A stretch of 64,000 bases of DNA from Persephonella sp. KM09-Lau-8. Its GTDB lineage: Bacteria > Aquificota > Aquificia > Aquificales > Hydrogenothermaceae. Below, in pieces: positions 36,473-44,324 of the stretch. The notes beneath the pieces are model-generated. The model was not told the DNA's origin. It searched no databases and saw only the letters and a program-made list of their open reading frames with translations. Position numbers and translations under genes: made by a program. The stretch is from the NCBI RefSeq assembly GCF_000703085.1, contig NZ_JNLL01000001.1, forward strand, positions 496,001-560,000, in the 5' to 3' direction. Position 1 is the stretch's first letter, and each line of letters begins with the position of its first letter.

Positions 36473-37537
36473 ATGGCACTTCAGGGAGTAATGGACACTC
36501 TAAAAAATGCAAATCTTGAGGAAATTGGCGTTAGCTTTTCACTTGCAGACCTTTTAAGAGACCTTAGAATAGATGGGAATAACGTTTACATAAAACTATT
36601 TTCCCCAAGTGAAAAATACCATGATTATCTCAAAGAAAAAGCAGAAAAAGTATTAAAATCTATTGGAGCCGAAAAAGTAGAAGTTGAATTTACTTCAGAA
36701 CCACCGAAACAACAACAGCAACCTCCACAACCACCTCCACAAGAAAACCCTTTTGAAAACAGAAGAAGAATTCCTGGAGTTAAAAAAGTCATAGCTGTTG
36801 CCTCAGGTAAAGGTGGAGTAGGAAAATCAACTGTGGCAGTTAACCTTGCAGCAGCCCTCAAAAAAATGGGTTATGAAGTAGGATATCTGGATGCTGATAT
36901 GTATGGTCCTTCAGGACCAACAATGCTTGGAGCTAAGGACAAACAGGTAACAGCAACACCTGATAACAAACTTATTCCTCCAGAAGCCCACGGAATAAAA
37001 ATGATGTCAATTGGTCTTCTTTTACCTTCAGAAGACACTCCTGTAATATGGAGAGGTCCAGTCCTCTTTAAAGCATTATCCCAATTCCTATTTGATATAA
37101 ACTGGGGAGAAGGACTTGATTTCCTAATCATAGACCTTCCTCCAGGAACCGGTGATGTTCAGATTACATTAGGGCAGACAGCAGAAATAGATGGAGCAGT
37201 TATAGTAACAACTCCTCAGGATGTTGCCCTCATAGACGTCAAAAAAGGAATACAGATGTTCAATGAAGTTCAGATACCTGTTCTGGGTATAGTTGAAAAC
37301 ATGAGTTATTTTGTGTGTCCAGATAACGGAAAAGCCTATGAAATATTTGGAAAATCAAAAACAGAAGAGATAGCAAAACAATATAATACGGAGCTACTTG
37401 GAAAAATTCCTATAGAACCAAAGGTGGCTGAATTTGCAGACCTTGGAATACCAATTGTTTTGGCAAAAGAAGATAGCAACTCAGCAAAAGCATTTATGGA
37501 AATAGCCCAAAATGTGATAAGAAAATTAAGTGAGTAA
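36473..37537 (+). CDS. mrp: Mrp/NBP35-family P-loop ATPase (iron-sulfur carrier)
   Basis: A 354-residue protein. An N-terminal DUF59/MIP18-like part (about 1-75) and a Gln/Pro linker (about 78-95) precede the ATPase. The ATPase has the deviant Walker A SGKGGVGKSTVAVNL, DLPPGTGDVQITL and ENMSYF. This family carries or transfers [4Fe-4S] clusters. The bridging motif, usually CxxC (CPHCG), reads CPDNG here, so the second Cys is missing. That departs from the usual carrier site. GGAGG lies before the ATG. The IscS-like gene follows after 19 bases, so an Fe-S role remains likely. Confidence 0.9.
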   Translation: MALQGVMDTLKNANLEEIGVSFSLADLLRDLRIDGNNVYIKLFSPSEKYHDYLKEKAEKVLKSIGAEKVEVEFTSEPPKQQQQPPQPPPQENPFENRRRIPGVKKVIAVASGKGGVGKSTVAVNLAAALKKMGYEVGYLDADMYGPSGPTMLGAKDKQVTATPDNKLIPPEAHGIKMMSIGLLLPSEDTPVIWRGPVLFKALSQFLFDINWGEGLDFLIIDLPPGTGDVQITLGQTAEIDGAVIVTTPQDVALIDVKKGIQMFNEVQIPVLGIVENMSYFVCPDNGKAYEIFGKSKTEEIAKQYNTELLGKIPIEPKVAEFADLGIPIVLAKEDSNSAKAFMEIAQNVIRKLSE

Positions 37538-37556
37538 TCAAAAGGAGGATTTAGAT

Positions 37557-38792
37557 ATGATAGAAAAAAGAGGCATCGTTTATGCTGACCATCTGGCAAC
37601 AACACCTGTGCCTGAAGAGATTGTAGAAGCTATGAAGCCTTACTTTACAGAGCATTTTGGAAACCCCACATCTTTGCATAAATTGGGGGTTCAGGCGAAA
37701 AAAGCTATAAACAGAGCCAGAGAACAAGTTGCAGAGCTTTTAAATGTAGGAAATCCAGAAGAGATTGTTTATACATCAGGAGCAATAGAAGCAAATAACC
37801 TTGCTATAAAAGGATTTGCCAAAGCTCCAGGTATCACAAGAAGAGGAAAACATATTGTTGTTTCTGCCATAGAACACCACTCTATCCTTCACTCTTGCAA
37901 AACTCTGGAAAAAGAAGGATACGAAGTTACATACATAATGCCAGACGAATACGGCATTATCTCACCAGAAAAAGTTGCTGAAGCTGTTAGAGAAGATACA
38001 ATTCTTGTTTCTATCGGTTATGCAAATAGAGAAATAGGAACTCTTCAAGATATGCCAGCACTTGTTGCAGCAGCAAAAGAGAAAAACCCAAGAGTTGTTT
38101 TCCACTCTGATATTGCTGCAGCTGTTGGACATACACCTGTTAATGTAGAAGAATGGGGACTTGATATGGCCTCATTTACAGGGCACTATTTCTATGCACC
38201 AAAAGGTGTAGGTGGACTTTATGTTAAAAAAGGAGTTCGTCTCAAACCTTTGATTGAAGGTGGAATTCAGGAAGGTGGAAGAAGAGCAGGAACTGAGCCT
38301 GTGCCATTGATTGTAGGTATGGGAGCAGCGGCAGAGCTTGCTATCAAAGAAATGGACGACAGAGTAAATAGGCTTAAAGCGTTAAGAGATAAACTCAAAA
38401 AAGGAATTGAGGAAAAAATACCTTACATCCAGTTTACAGGACATCCAGAAAAAAGACTTCCTAACCATCTTTCACTGATTGTTATGTATATTGAAGGTGA
38501 AGCTATGCTTCTTATGCTTGATTATCATAAAATCTATACAGCATCAGGTTCGGCCTGTGTTTCCTATGCTCTTAAACAATCACACGTTCTTGCTGCAATA
38601 GGTGTTGATAAAGAGATGTCTAACGGTTCTATTGTTTTCTCCCTGGGTAGAGAAAATACAGAAGAAGATATTGATTATATCCTTGATAAATATCCTGCTG
38701 CAGTTCAAAGACTTAGAGAAATATCACCATTTGGACCTGAAAACTGGGATGAGTTTGCCAAAAAAGCAGATAAATATAAAAACGTAAGATAA
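37557..38792 (+). CDS. IscS/NifS-like class V aminotransferase homologue lacking the PLP lysine
   Basis: A 411-residue protein aligned over its whole length with cysteine desulfurases: YADHLATTPVPEEI, FGNPTSLHKLG, the PLP-stacking His in SAIEHHSILHSC, HSDIAAAVGHTP (D185) and ASGSACVSYALKQSHV with Cys334 in the loop. Two key positions are changed. The lysine that binds PLP (SGHK in IscS, K206 in E. coli) is Tyr211 in FTGHYFYAPKG, and the Gln that binds the PLP oxygen is Ala188. A. fulgidus IscS is a known homologue that also lacks this lysine. A normal cysteine desulfurase reaction is therefore unlikely. ATG 37557 is chosen over GTG 37530 because AGGAGG is 8 bases upstream. Confidence 0.88.
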   Translation: MIEKRGIVYADHLATTPVPEEIVEAMKPYFTEHFGNPTSLHKLGVQAKKAINRAREQVAELLNVGNPEEIVYTSGAIEANNLAIKGFAKAPGITRRGKHIVVSAIEHHSILHSCKTLEKEGYEVTYIMPDEYGIISPEKVAEAVREDTILVSIGYANREIGTLQDMPALVAAAKEKNPRVVFHSDIAAAVGHTPVNVEEWGLDMASFTGHYFYAPKGVGGLYVKKGVRLKPLIEGGIQEGGRRAGTEPVPLIVGMGAAAELAIKEMDDRVNRLKALRDKLKKGIEEKIPYIQFTGHPEKRLPNHLSLIVMYIEGEAMLLMLDYHKIYTASGSACVSYALKQSHVLAAIGVDKEMSNGSIVFSLGRENTEEDIDYILDKYPAAVQRLREISPFGPENWDEFAKKADKYKNVR

Positions 38793-38796
38793 ATAG

Positions 38797-38822
38797 AAGC
38801 CCCTTTGGGGGCTTTTATTTTT
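38797..38822 (+). terminator. Intrinsic terminator after the IscS-like gene
   Basis: AAGCCCC and GGGGCTT pair around TTTG, followed by TTATTTTTT. It ends the Mrp/IscS-like transcript and overlaps the last codons of the convergent ClC gene. Confidence 0.85.
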
Positions 38823-40569
38823 TACCTGTAAGAATTTTTCCTATATCATAATCAGAAATAATACCTATCAAAATCCTTTCCTCTAAATTATTAACAACAG
38901 GAGCCACGCTTATATTGTTTTCCACAAATATACTCAGGGTTTCAAACAATGTTAACTCATCTGTTATGCATATCGGATTATCATTCATTATTTCATAAAC
39001 AAGTGTTTGCTCTTGTTTAAGATTACAGGCCTTAATTAAATCGTTACTTGTTACAAGACCAATAACTTTTCCTTCTTTATCCACAACAGGTAAGGCAGAA
39101 ATTCTATACTCCTGCATAAATTTACTAGCATATAAAACTGTGCTTTCTGGGCTTATGGTAATAACCTCTTTTTTCATAATATCCTTAACCAGATACCTAT
39201 TTAAAATCAGATACTTAATCTCATCTTGATGGGCAGCAGAATCCAGCTTGGTGTCCACCTGACTTTTGAAAATACTTTTTTCTCCAGATAAAAAGTGAGC
39301 AATAGCTACTGCGACGGTAGCAGGAACAAGGAGCTGATATCCTCCTGTAATCTCTGCAACCAGAATAATAGTAGACAGAGGAGCTTTAGCCGCTGCAGCA
39401 AAAGTAGAAACCATCCCAACAACAGTCATAGCGGTAATATTAAATGATGAACTGTCAGGAACTCCCATAAGATGTAGAACATTATAAACCGAAGCTCCAG
39501 TTAAACCACCAATAACAAGGGAAGGTCCAAATACACCTCCAGAACCACCTGATCCCAGTGTAAAGGCAAAAGCTATAATAACCAGAAATATACTGATAAG
39601 GATTTTCCATTCAGGTAAATACTCAAGTTTATTAAGCATTATAAGTTGAAGCCATCCATATCCTGTTCCAATGGCTATAGGAACAGTCATACCAATAATC
39701 CCAACAAAAAAACCTCCAATCCCAGGCTTTAAAACAGGATGAACTTCAAGTCTATCAAAAAAACTTTTAACTTCATCCAGAGCATATATCATTATTCTGG
39801 CAATTAATGCAGTAGAAATCCCTAAAATCAAATATGAGAGAAAATCAAATAAACTAAAGCCTTCAAATTCAGGAAGTTCTACAATAAATAAGGGAGAAAA
39901 CCCTAAAACTGAACCTACAATCATAAAAGCAACAAAAGAAGCAATAAAACTGGGGATTAAAGCATCAACTTCAAAATCTTTTTTATAAAATACTTCCGAG
40001 CTAATAATTGCTCCGGCAAAAGGTGCTTTGAAAACACCTGCAATGCCGGCACCAAGACCAACAGCAAGGGCAATATTTCTTTCCCTATCAGAGAGTTTAA
40101 ACAATCTACCTACAAAAGAGCCGATACCAGCACCAATAAGAGCAATTGGCCCCTCTTTCCCTGATACCTGTCCACTACCAATGGTTATTGCAGATGTAAT
40201 AAGCTTCCATATAGAAGTTTTCAGTCCCAGAGGAATTCTCTTATGAAAAGCCCTTATAGCTGCATCTGTTCCAACTCCTGCAGACTCTGGAGAAAATAGA
40301 TGAACCAGAATACCAACCAAAAAACCACCAATTGCAGTGGAGATAGGTAATAAATAAGGATGTTCCATTATGAACGTGTAATTCTCTTTACCACCTTCTC
40401 CTAAGGGTAAAGGAGGTATATAACCTACAAAATTAATGAGAAAAACATTAGTAAAAAAATGGATGAATTCTAAAAAAATAATTGCAAAAAGGCCAGCAAG
40501 CAGGCCAATAACCACGGGTATCAATAAATTAAGATAATTAAATCGATATCCAAGAATAGTTTTTAGCAA
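38815..40569 (-). CDS. ClC-family chloride channel/antiporter with CBS domains
   Basis: A 584-residue protein. The membrane part (about 1-430) has the ClC selectivity motifs: GVGTDAAIRAF (first), GSGQVSGKEGPIALIGAGIG with the gating Glu in GKEGP, and GSGGSGGVFGPSLVIGG. Two CBS domains occupy about 455-580 (VKDIMKKEVITISPE and VYEIMNDNPICITDE), which bind adenine nucleotides and regulate gating. The intact gating Glu is compatible with either a proton-coupled exchanger or a channel. It separates the Mrp/IscS-like pair from the iscU operon but runs in the opposite direction. Confidence 0.92.
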   Translation of the reverse strand: MLKTILGYRFNYLNLLIPVVIGLLAGLFAIIFLEFIHFFTNVFLINFVGYIPPLPLGEGGKENYTFIMEHPYLLPISTAIGGFLVGILVHLFSPESAGVGTDAAIRAFHKRIPLGLKTSIWKLITSAITIGSGQVSGKEGPIALIGAGIGSFVGRLFKLSDRERNIALAVGLGAGIAGVFKAPFAGAIISSEVFYKKDFEVDALIPSFIASFVAFMIVGSVLGFSPLFIVELPEFEGFSLFDFLSYLILGISTALIARIMIYALDEVKSFFDRLEVHPVLKPGIGGFFVGIIGMTVPIAIGTGYGWLQLIMLNKLEYLPEWKILISIFLVIIAFAFTLGSGGSGGVFGPSLVIGGLTGASVYNVLHLMGVPDSSSFNITAMTVVGMVSTFAAAAKAPLSTIILVAEITGGYQLLVPATVAVAIAHFLSGEKSIFKSQVDTKLDSAAHQDEIKYLILNRYLVKDIMKKEVITISPESTVLYASKFMQEYRISALPVVDKEGKVIGLVTSNDLIKACNLKQEQTLVYEIMNDNPICITDELTLFETLSIFVENNISVAPVVNNLEERILIGIISDYDIGKILTGKK

Positions 40570-40637
40570 AAGCCCTGCCCCGCTGACCTTGATGCAAAAT
40601 AATTATAAAACCATGGAAGTTTATTTACAAATAAATT

Positions 40638-40817
40638 TTATCCAGCAGGGGCGTAATAACATCTTTTTGGAGATTGAATTTTACCTTCTTTTTTTAGTTT
40701 TTTTATAGCTTTATCAACCTCTTTTTTATCTAAGCCTGTTATTTCTGCTATTTCTCCACTTTTTAGTGGCTTTCCAGCTTTTTCAAGAGCTTCCAGAACT
40801 TTTTCCTCTACAGACAT
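40638..40817 (-). CDS. Small winged-helix DNA-binding-like protein
   Basis: A 59-residue protein made of a single winged-helix unit: VLEALEKAGKPLKSGEIAEI, then TGLDKKEVDKAIKKLKKEGK and IQSPKRCYYAP. No other domain. It could be a minimal transcription factor or a nucleic-acid-binding accessory protein. The start ATG 40817 is chosen because GAGGAGG lies just before it; the longer frame from TTG 40832 would run through that ribosome site. It is divergent from iscU (123 bases apart), which makes a regulatory link to the Fe-S operon conceivable, not shown. Confidence 0.75.
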   Translation of the reverse strand: MSVEEKVLEALEKAGKPLKSGEIAEITGLDKKEVDKAIKKLKKEGKIQSPKRCYYAPAG

Positions 40818-40940
40818 TTTAAACCTCCTCAAAAAAGCTTTATAATTAATTTTCGTAAGGAAATATATATGATTTAACTCATTGAGGGGTTATATTATAA
40901 GTAATAAATTGGAAGCAGAATAAAAACCGGAGGTTCAACC

Positions 40941-41399
40941 ATGTTTGAATATACAGAAAAGGTGATGGATCACTTCATGAATCCAAGGAACTTAGGGGAA
41001 ATACCAAATCCTGATGGATATGGACAGTGTGGAAACCCATCTTGTGGAGACGCTATGCTTTTTACAATAAAAGTAAACAAAGAAAATGATGTTATAGAGG
41101 ATGTAAAATTCAAAACATTTGGATGTGGTTCTGCTATAGCAGTTTCTTCTGTTCTTACAGAAATGGTAAAAGGAAAGCCTATAGACTATGCACTTAACCT
41201 GACTTATAAAGAAATTTTTGAAGAGCTTGGAGGACTTCCTTCACAAAAAATACACTGTACAAACCTTGGACTTGAAACACTTCATGTTGCAATTAAAGAC
41301 TATCTTCTAAAACAAGGTAGAGTTGAAGAAGCTAACAAAATACCTGATTGCATAGAAGAAGAGGAAGAAGAAGGTATTGACTTAGAACATATAGGATAA
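40941..41399 (+). CDS. iscU: IscU-type iron-sulfur cluster scaffold
   Basis: A 152-residue protein. Cluster ligands are all present: Cys35 and Asp37 in NPSCGDAM, Cys62 in FGCGSAIAVSS, His105 and Cys106 in KIHCTNL. The LPPVK motif that binds the HscA chaperone in E. coli reads LPSQK, so HscA dependence is doubtful. The acidic C-terminal extension (IPDCIEEEEEEGIDLEHIG) and the sequence near the ligands closely resemble the Aquifex aeolicus IscU, as remembered. It heads a seven-gene operon of sulfur-transfer proteins and is 5 bases before the BFD-like gene. GGAGG precedes the ATG. Confidence 0.96.
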   Translation: MFEYTEKVMDHFMNPRNLGEIPNPDGYGQCGNPSCGDAMLFTIKVNKENDVIEDVKFKTFGCGSAIAVSSVLTEMVKGKPIDYALNLTYKEIFEELGGLPSQKIHCTNLGLETLHVAIKDYLLKQGRVEEANKIPDCIEEEEEEGIDLEHIG

Positions 41400-41404
41400 T
41401 AGCC

Positions 41405-41653
41405 ATGGAGAAGGATATTTTCCTAATGGATAAAGATACAACAATATGTTTCTGTAATGATGTTTCTTTAGGGGATATACTGCAGGCTATCCAGAATGGA
41501 GCCTGCACCCTTGAAGAACTTATGGATGCTACAGACGCAGGCACTGCCTGTGGTTTGTGTAAATCCCCTGAAGATGACCCAGATGGAGAAAGGGAAATAC
41601 ATTTAACAGAAATACTGCAACAAGCTAAAGAAAAAGGTATATGTCAAGAATAA
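41405..41653 (+). CDS. BFD-like [2Fe-2S] protein
   Basis: An 82-residue protein. Cys15 and Cys17 in TTICFCNDVSLGDIL and Cys49 and Cys52 in GTACGLCKSPED give the CxC-x31-CxxC spacing of bacterioferritin-associated ferredoxin and of the Fer2_BFD domains in NirB and NifU. It should bind one [2Fe-2S] cluster and pass electrons or act as a scaffold. In nitrogen-fixation NifU a similar domain is fused between the IscU-like and Nfu domains; here IscU, BFD and Nfu parts are separate genes of one operon. It overlaps the ThiI-like gene by 13 bases. Confidence 0.85.
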   Translation: MEKDIFLMDKDTTICFCNDVSLGDILQAIQNGACTLEELMDATDAGTACGLCKSPEDDPDGEREIHLTEILQQAKEKGICQE

Positions 41654-42699
41654 TGAAAGAAAAAAGAAGAGCTATAGCTTTATACTCAGGAGGTCTTGAT
41701 AGCACATTAGCCATAAAGCTCATTCAAAATCAGGGGATAGATGTAATTGCAGTCCATTTCTACACAGGCTTTTGTATCACAGAAACCAAAAGAAGAAGAG
41801 GCGAGAAAAAACCTGACGGCTCTCATTATATGAATCCAACTTTGAAATATGCTGCAAAATATGGCTTTAAGCTGGAGATTGTTGATATTTCAGAAGAATA
41901 TTTTGATATTGTTACCAATCCTAAATATGGCTATGGAGCAAATATTAATCCTTGCATAGATTGCAGAGCTTTTATGTATAAAAAAGCAAAAGAATTAATG
42001 GATGAATTTAATGCCGATTTTATAATCTCAGGGGAAGTCCTCAACCAAAGACCTATGAGCCAGCATCTTAAGGCTATGAAAATCATAGAAAGGGAAGCTG
42101 GAGTTGAGGGGCTTGTCCTGAAACCTTTGTCTGCAAAGGTATTACCTCCTACAATACCTGAGATAAAGGGCTGGGTTGATAGGGAAAAATTAGAAGGCAT
42201 TGTAGGAAGAAGCAGAAAAAGACAGCTGCAACTGGCAAAAGAACTTGGAATAGATGAGTTTGAGCAGCCTGCAGGTGGTTGCTGTTACTTAACTGATGAA
42301 AACTTTGCCAGAAAATATATGGAAACTCTATCTGTAGAAAATAAAATAACCAGAGAAGACCTGTATCTGCTTACCATTGGAAGACATTTCAGACTGCCTA
42401 CAGGAACAAAGGTTGTGGTTTCCCGTAACGAAGGAGAAGGTAATTTCATTAGAGGACTGAAGAAAAATTACTGGTTTTTTGAGCCAATTGGAAAAGGTGC
42501 AGTTGCTATAGCAAAAACAATAGAAAATAGGGAGCTTACTCCAGAAGAAATTAAAGATATAGCCAATCTGGTAGCAAGATACTCTAAAACAGATGAAAAT
42601 GGTAAAATAAATATAAAATATACATCCCCTACAGGGGTAGAGGGCGTTGTAGAGGGTCAAAGACTACAAGAAGAAATAATAGAAAGCTGGAGGATATAA
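41641..42699 (+). CDS. ThiI-like PP-loop sulfurtransferase with C-terminal NFACT-R-like domain
   Basis: A 352-residue protein. The PP-loop SGGLDS is at residues 16-21, which adenylates the RNA or acceptor substrate. Conserved Cys are C105 and C108 in NPCIDCRAFMYKKAKE and C214/C215 in PAGGCCYLTDENF, a pattern that could hold an iron-sulfur cluster. The C-terminal part (about 235-320, TIGRHFRLPTGTKVVVSRNE) looks like the NFACT-R_2 domain found in this ThiI/MnmA-like group. It probably thiolates a tRNA uridine. GAAAAAGG lies before ATG 41641. It is embedded among sulfur carriers that could feed it. Confidence 0.8.
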   Translation: MSRIMKEKRRAIALYSGGLDSTLAIKLIQNQGIDVIAVHFYTGFCITETKRRRGEKKPDGSHYMNPTLKYAAKYGFKLEIVDISEEYFDIVTNPKYGYGANINPCIDCRAFMYKKAKELMDEFNADFIISGEVLNQRPMSQHLKAMKIIEREAGVEGLVLKPLSAKVLPPTIPEIKGWVDREKLEGIVGRSRKRQLQLAKELGIDEFEQPAGGCCYLTDENFARKYMETLSVENKITREDLYLLTIGRHFRLPTGTKVVVSRNEGEGNFIRGLKKNYWFFEPIGKGAVAIAKTIENRELTPEEIKDIANLVARYSKTDENGKINIKYTSPTGVEGVVEGQRLQEEIIESWRI

Positions 42700-42947
42700 T
42701 GGATTTAGAGAATATAAAACCTGATATTACCCATGATGCAACAGGGACTTTTTGCCCAATTCCTATAACGGAACTTGCAAAAGTGATGAAACAGGCTAAA
42801 AAAGGACAGATTGTTGAGCTCCTTGCAGATGATGAAGGAGCTATTCAGGACGTTCCTGCATGGTGTGAAACAACAGGAAATGAGTTTTTAGGATATAAAG
42901 AAGAAGATGGCGTATATGTATTTTATGTAAAGAAAACTCAGGACTGA
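42699..42947 (+). CDS. TusA-like sulfur carrier protein
   Basis: An 82-residue protein of the TusA family (SirA-like fold). The persulfide-carrying Cys is Cys19 in the CPIP motif (ATGTFCPIPITELAKVMKQA). The rest (IVELLADDEGAIQDVPAWCE) matches the conserved second half with an extra Cys55. TusA proteins accept sulfur from cysteine desulfurases or rhodaneses and pass it to tRNA thiolases or, in sulfur oxidisers, to the Hdr-like system. The start overlaps the ThiI-like stop by one base, and the stop overlaps the next start. Confidence 0.88.
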   Translation: MDLENIKPDITHDATGTFCPIPITELAKVMKQAKKGQIVELLADDEGAIQDVPAWCETTGNEFLGYKEEDGVYVFYVKKTQD

Positions 42948-43201
42948 TGAACATGAAAATAACAGAGGATATAAAAGTTTTTCACCTGCTTGAGGAGTTT
43001 CCTGAAAGTGAAGAAATAGTCAGAAAATATTTTAGTTATTTTTACGAAAAGAAATTAGAAGATATAGCACTTAAAAGGCTAAGCATAAAAGGAGCTTTTA
43101 ACGTTTTAAATATACCTGAAGAAGACAGACAAAAATTTTTTCAGGAACTTCAAGAAAAATTAGGTGTTGAAGTTCCTAAAATCAGTATGGAGAAAGAGTG
43201 A
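42947..43201 (+). CDS. DUF1858-like small protein
   Basis: An 84-residue protein without Cys. The order ITEDIKVFHLLEEFPESEEI, VRKYF and LKRLSIKGAFNVLNIPEEDR resembles DUF1858 proteins, which are found next to hybrid-cluster, Fe-S or sulfur-transfer genes. The CxxC region seen in many of them is missing. Function unknown. It is translationally linked on both sides (TGATG overlaps). ATG 42947 is used; ATG 42953 is an alternative. Confidence 0.6.
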   Translation: MNMKITEDIKVFHLLEEFPESEEIVRKYFSYFYEKKLEDIALKRLSIKGAFNVLNIPEEDRQKFFQELQEKLGVEVPKISMEKE

Positions 43202-43455
43202 TGGTTAAAACAAGGGAACAGGAAGTAGAAAACGTTCTTAACATGATTAGACCTGCTTTAGCACTGGATATGGGGGATATTAAACTTGTAAAAGTAGAAG
43301 ATGATACTGTTTATCTTGAGCTTCTTGGAGCCTGCTCCACATGTCCTGTGCCAGACATAACAATGAAAGATGTTATCATAGTGGCTATTAAGAACTTCTT
43401 GCCATGGGTTAAAAAGGTTCATATCGGACAGCATAAATTTGAAATACAAACATGA
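43201..43455 (+). CDS. NifU C-terminal (Nfu) domain protein
   Basis: An 84-residue protein. Residues IRPALALDMGDIKLVKVEDD and VYLELLGACSTCP, with Cys45 and Cys48, are the Nfu signature; it should bind a [4Fe-4S] cluster between two subunits and deliver it to client proteins. The usual GGD is MGD here. GTG 43198 is an alternative start; ATG 43201 overlaps the previous stop as TGATG. It is the last Fe-S gene of the operon and overlaps aroE by four bases. Confidence 0.9.
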   Translation: MVKTREQEVENVLNMIRPALALDMGDIKLVKVEDDTVYLELLGACSTCPVPDITMKDVIIVAIKNFLPWVKKVHIGQHKFEIQT

Positions 43456-44300
43456 GTGATATTTTGGTAAACGGGGAAACACAGGTTTACGGGATAATAG
43501 GCTATCCCGTCCGACATTCAAAGTCCCCCCAATTCCAAACTGCCGCATTCCAAGCTCTCGGTATCAATGCGGTCTATCTTCCTTTTCAGGTCAGACCTGA
43601 AGACCTCCAGAAAGCCATAGAAGGCATAAAAGCCCTATCTATCAAAGGAATCAATGTTACCGTTCCCCACAAAGAAGAAGTTATAAAATATCTGGACGAA
43701 GTATCAGAAGAAGTTAAATATATAGGTGCTTGCAACACCGTCAAAAATATAGATGGTTATCTGCAGGGATTTAATACAGATGCCTATGGATTTATAGAAG
43801 GACTTAAAGAACTTACTCCAGATTTTGCGGACAAAAAATTCCTTGTTATTGGTGCAGGAGGAGCTTCAAGAGCTGTTGTTTATGGACTTATAAAATCTGG
43901 AGTTCAAAAAATAATCCTTGCCAATAGAACCGTTAAAAAAGCAGAAGAAATTGTCTCCGATTTTAAAAAGCTAAATAGATTTATTGAAGAGATTATAGAA
44001 GTTATTCCTCTTAATCAAATAGAGAATCATCTAAAAGAAGTAGATGTCATCGTAAATACAACCTCAATTGGTCTAAAAGATGATGACCCGCCACTATTTG
44101 ATTACTCCAAAATAGAAAAAAGACATATTATTGTGGATATTATTTACAAAAAAACAAAACTGCTTCAAGCAGCAGAAGAAAAAGGCTGTCTTTATCAGGA
44201 TGGACTTCCTATGCTTCTTTATCAGGGGGCAAGAGCATTTGAGATCTGGACAGGCCAAAAAGCCCCAGTTGAAGTCATGAGGGAAATATTATCCAAATAA
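43452..44300 (+). CDS. aroE: Shikimate dehydrogenase
   Basis: A 282-residue enzyme that reduces 3-dehydroshikimate to shikimate with NADPH. It has the substrate-binding HSKSPQFQTAAF, the catalytic Lys in NVTVPHKEEVIKYLD, the Asp in GFNTDAYGF, the NADPH motif GAGGASRAVVYGL and NRTVKKAE. It is coupled by a four-base overlap to the Nfu gene, an unrelated function, so co-transcription is positional. A hairpin follows the stop. Confidence 0.95.
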   Translation: MSDILVNGETQVYGIIGYPVRHSKSPQFQTAAFQALGINAVYLPFQVRPEDLQKAIEGIKALSIKGINVTVPHKEEVIKYLDEVSEEVKYIGACNTVKNIDGYLQGFNTDAYGFIEGLKELTPDFADKKFLVIGAGGASRAVVYGLIKSGVQKIILANRTVKKAEEIVSDFKKLNRFIEEIIEVIPLNQIENHLKEVDVIVNTTSIGLKDDDPPLFDYSKIEKRHIIVDIIYKKTKLLQAAEEKGCLYQDGLPMLLYQGARAFEIWTGQKAPVEVMREILSK

Positions 44301-44302
44301 AC

Positions 44303-44324
44303 CTAAGACAGTGTATTGTCTTAG
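44303..44324 (+). terminator. Hairpin terminator after aroE
   Basis: CTAAGACA and TGTCTTAG pair (8 bp) around a GTGTAT loop two bases after the aroE stop, followed by TCTTTAT. The T-run is short, so efficiency is uncertain. It overlaps the final codon of the convergent pseudogene. Confidence 0.6.
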
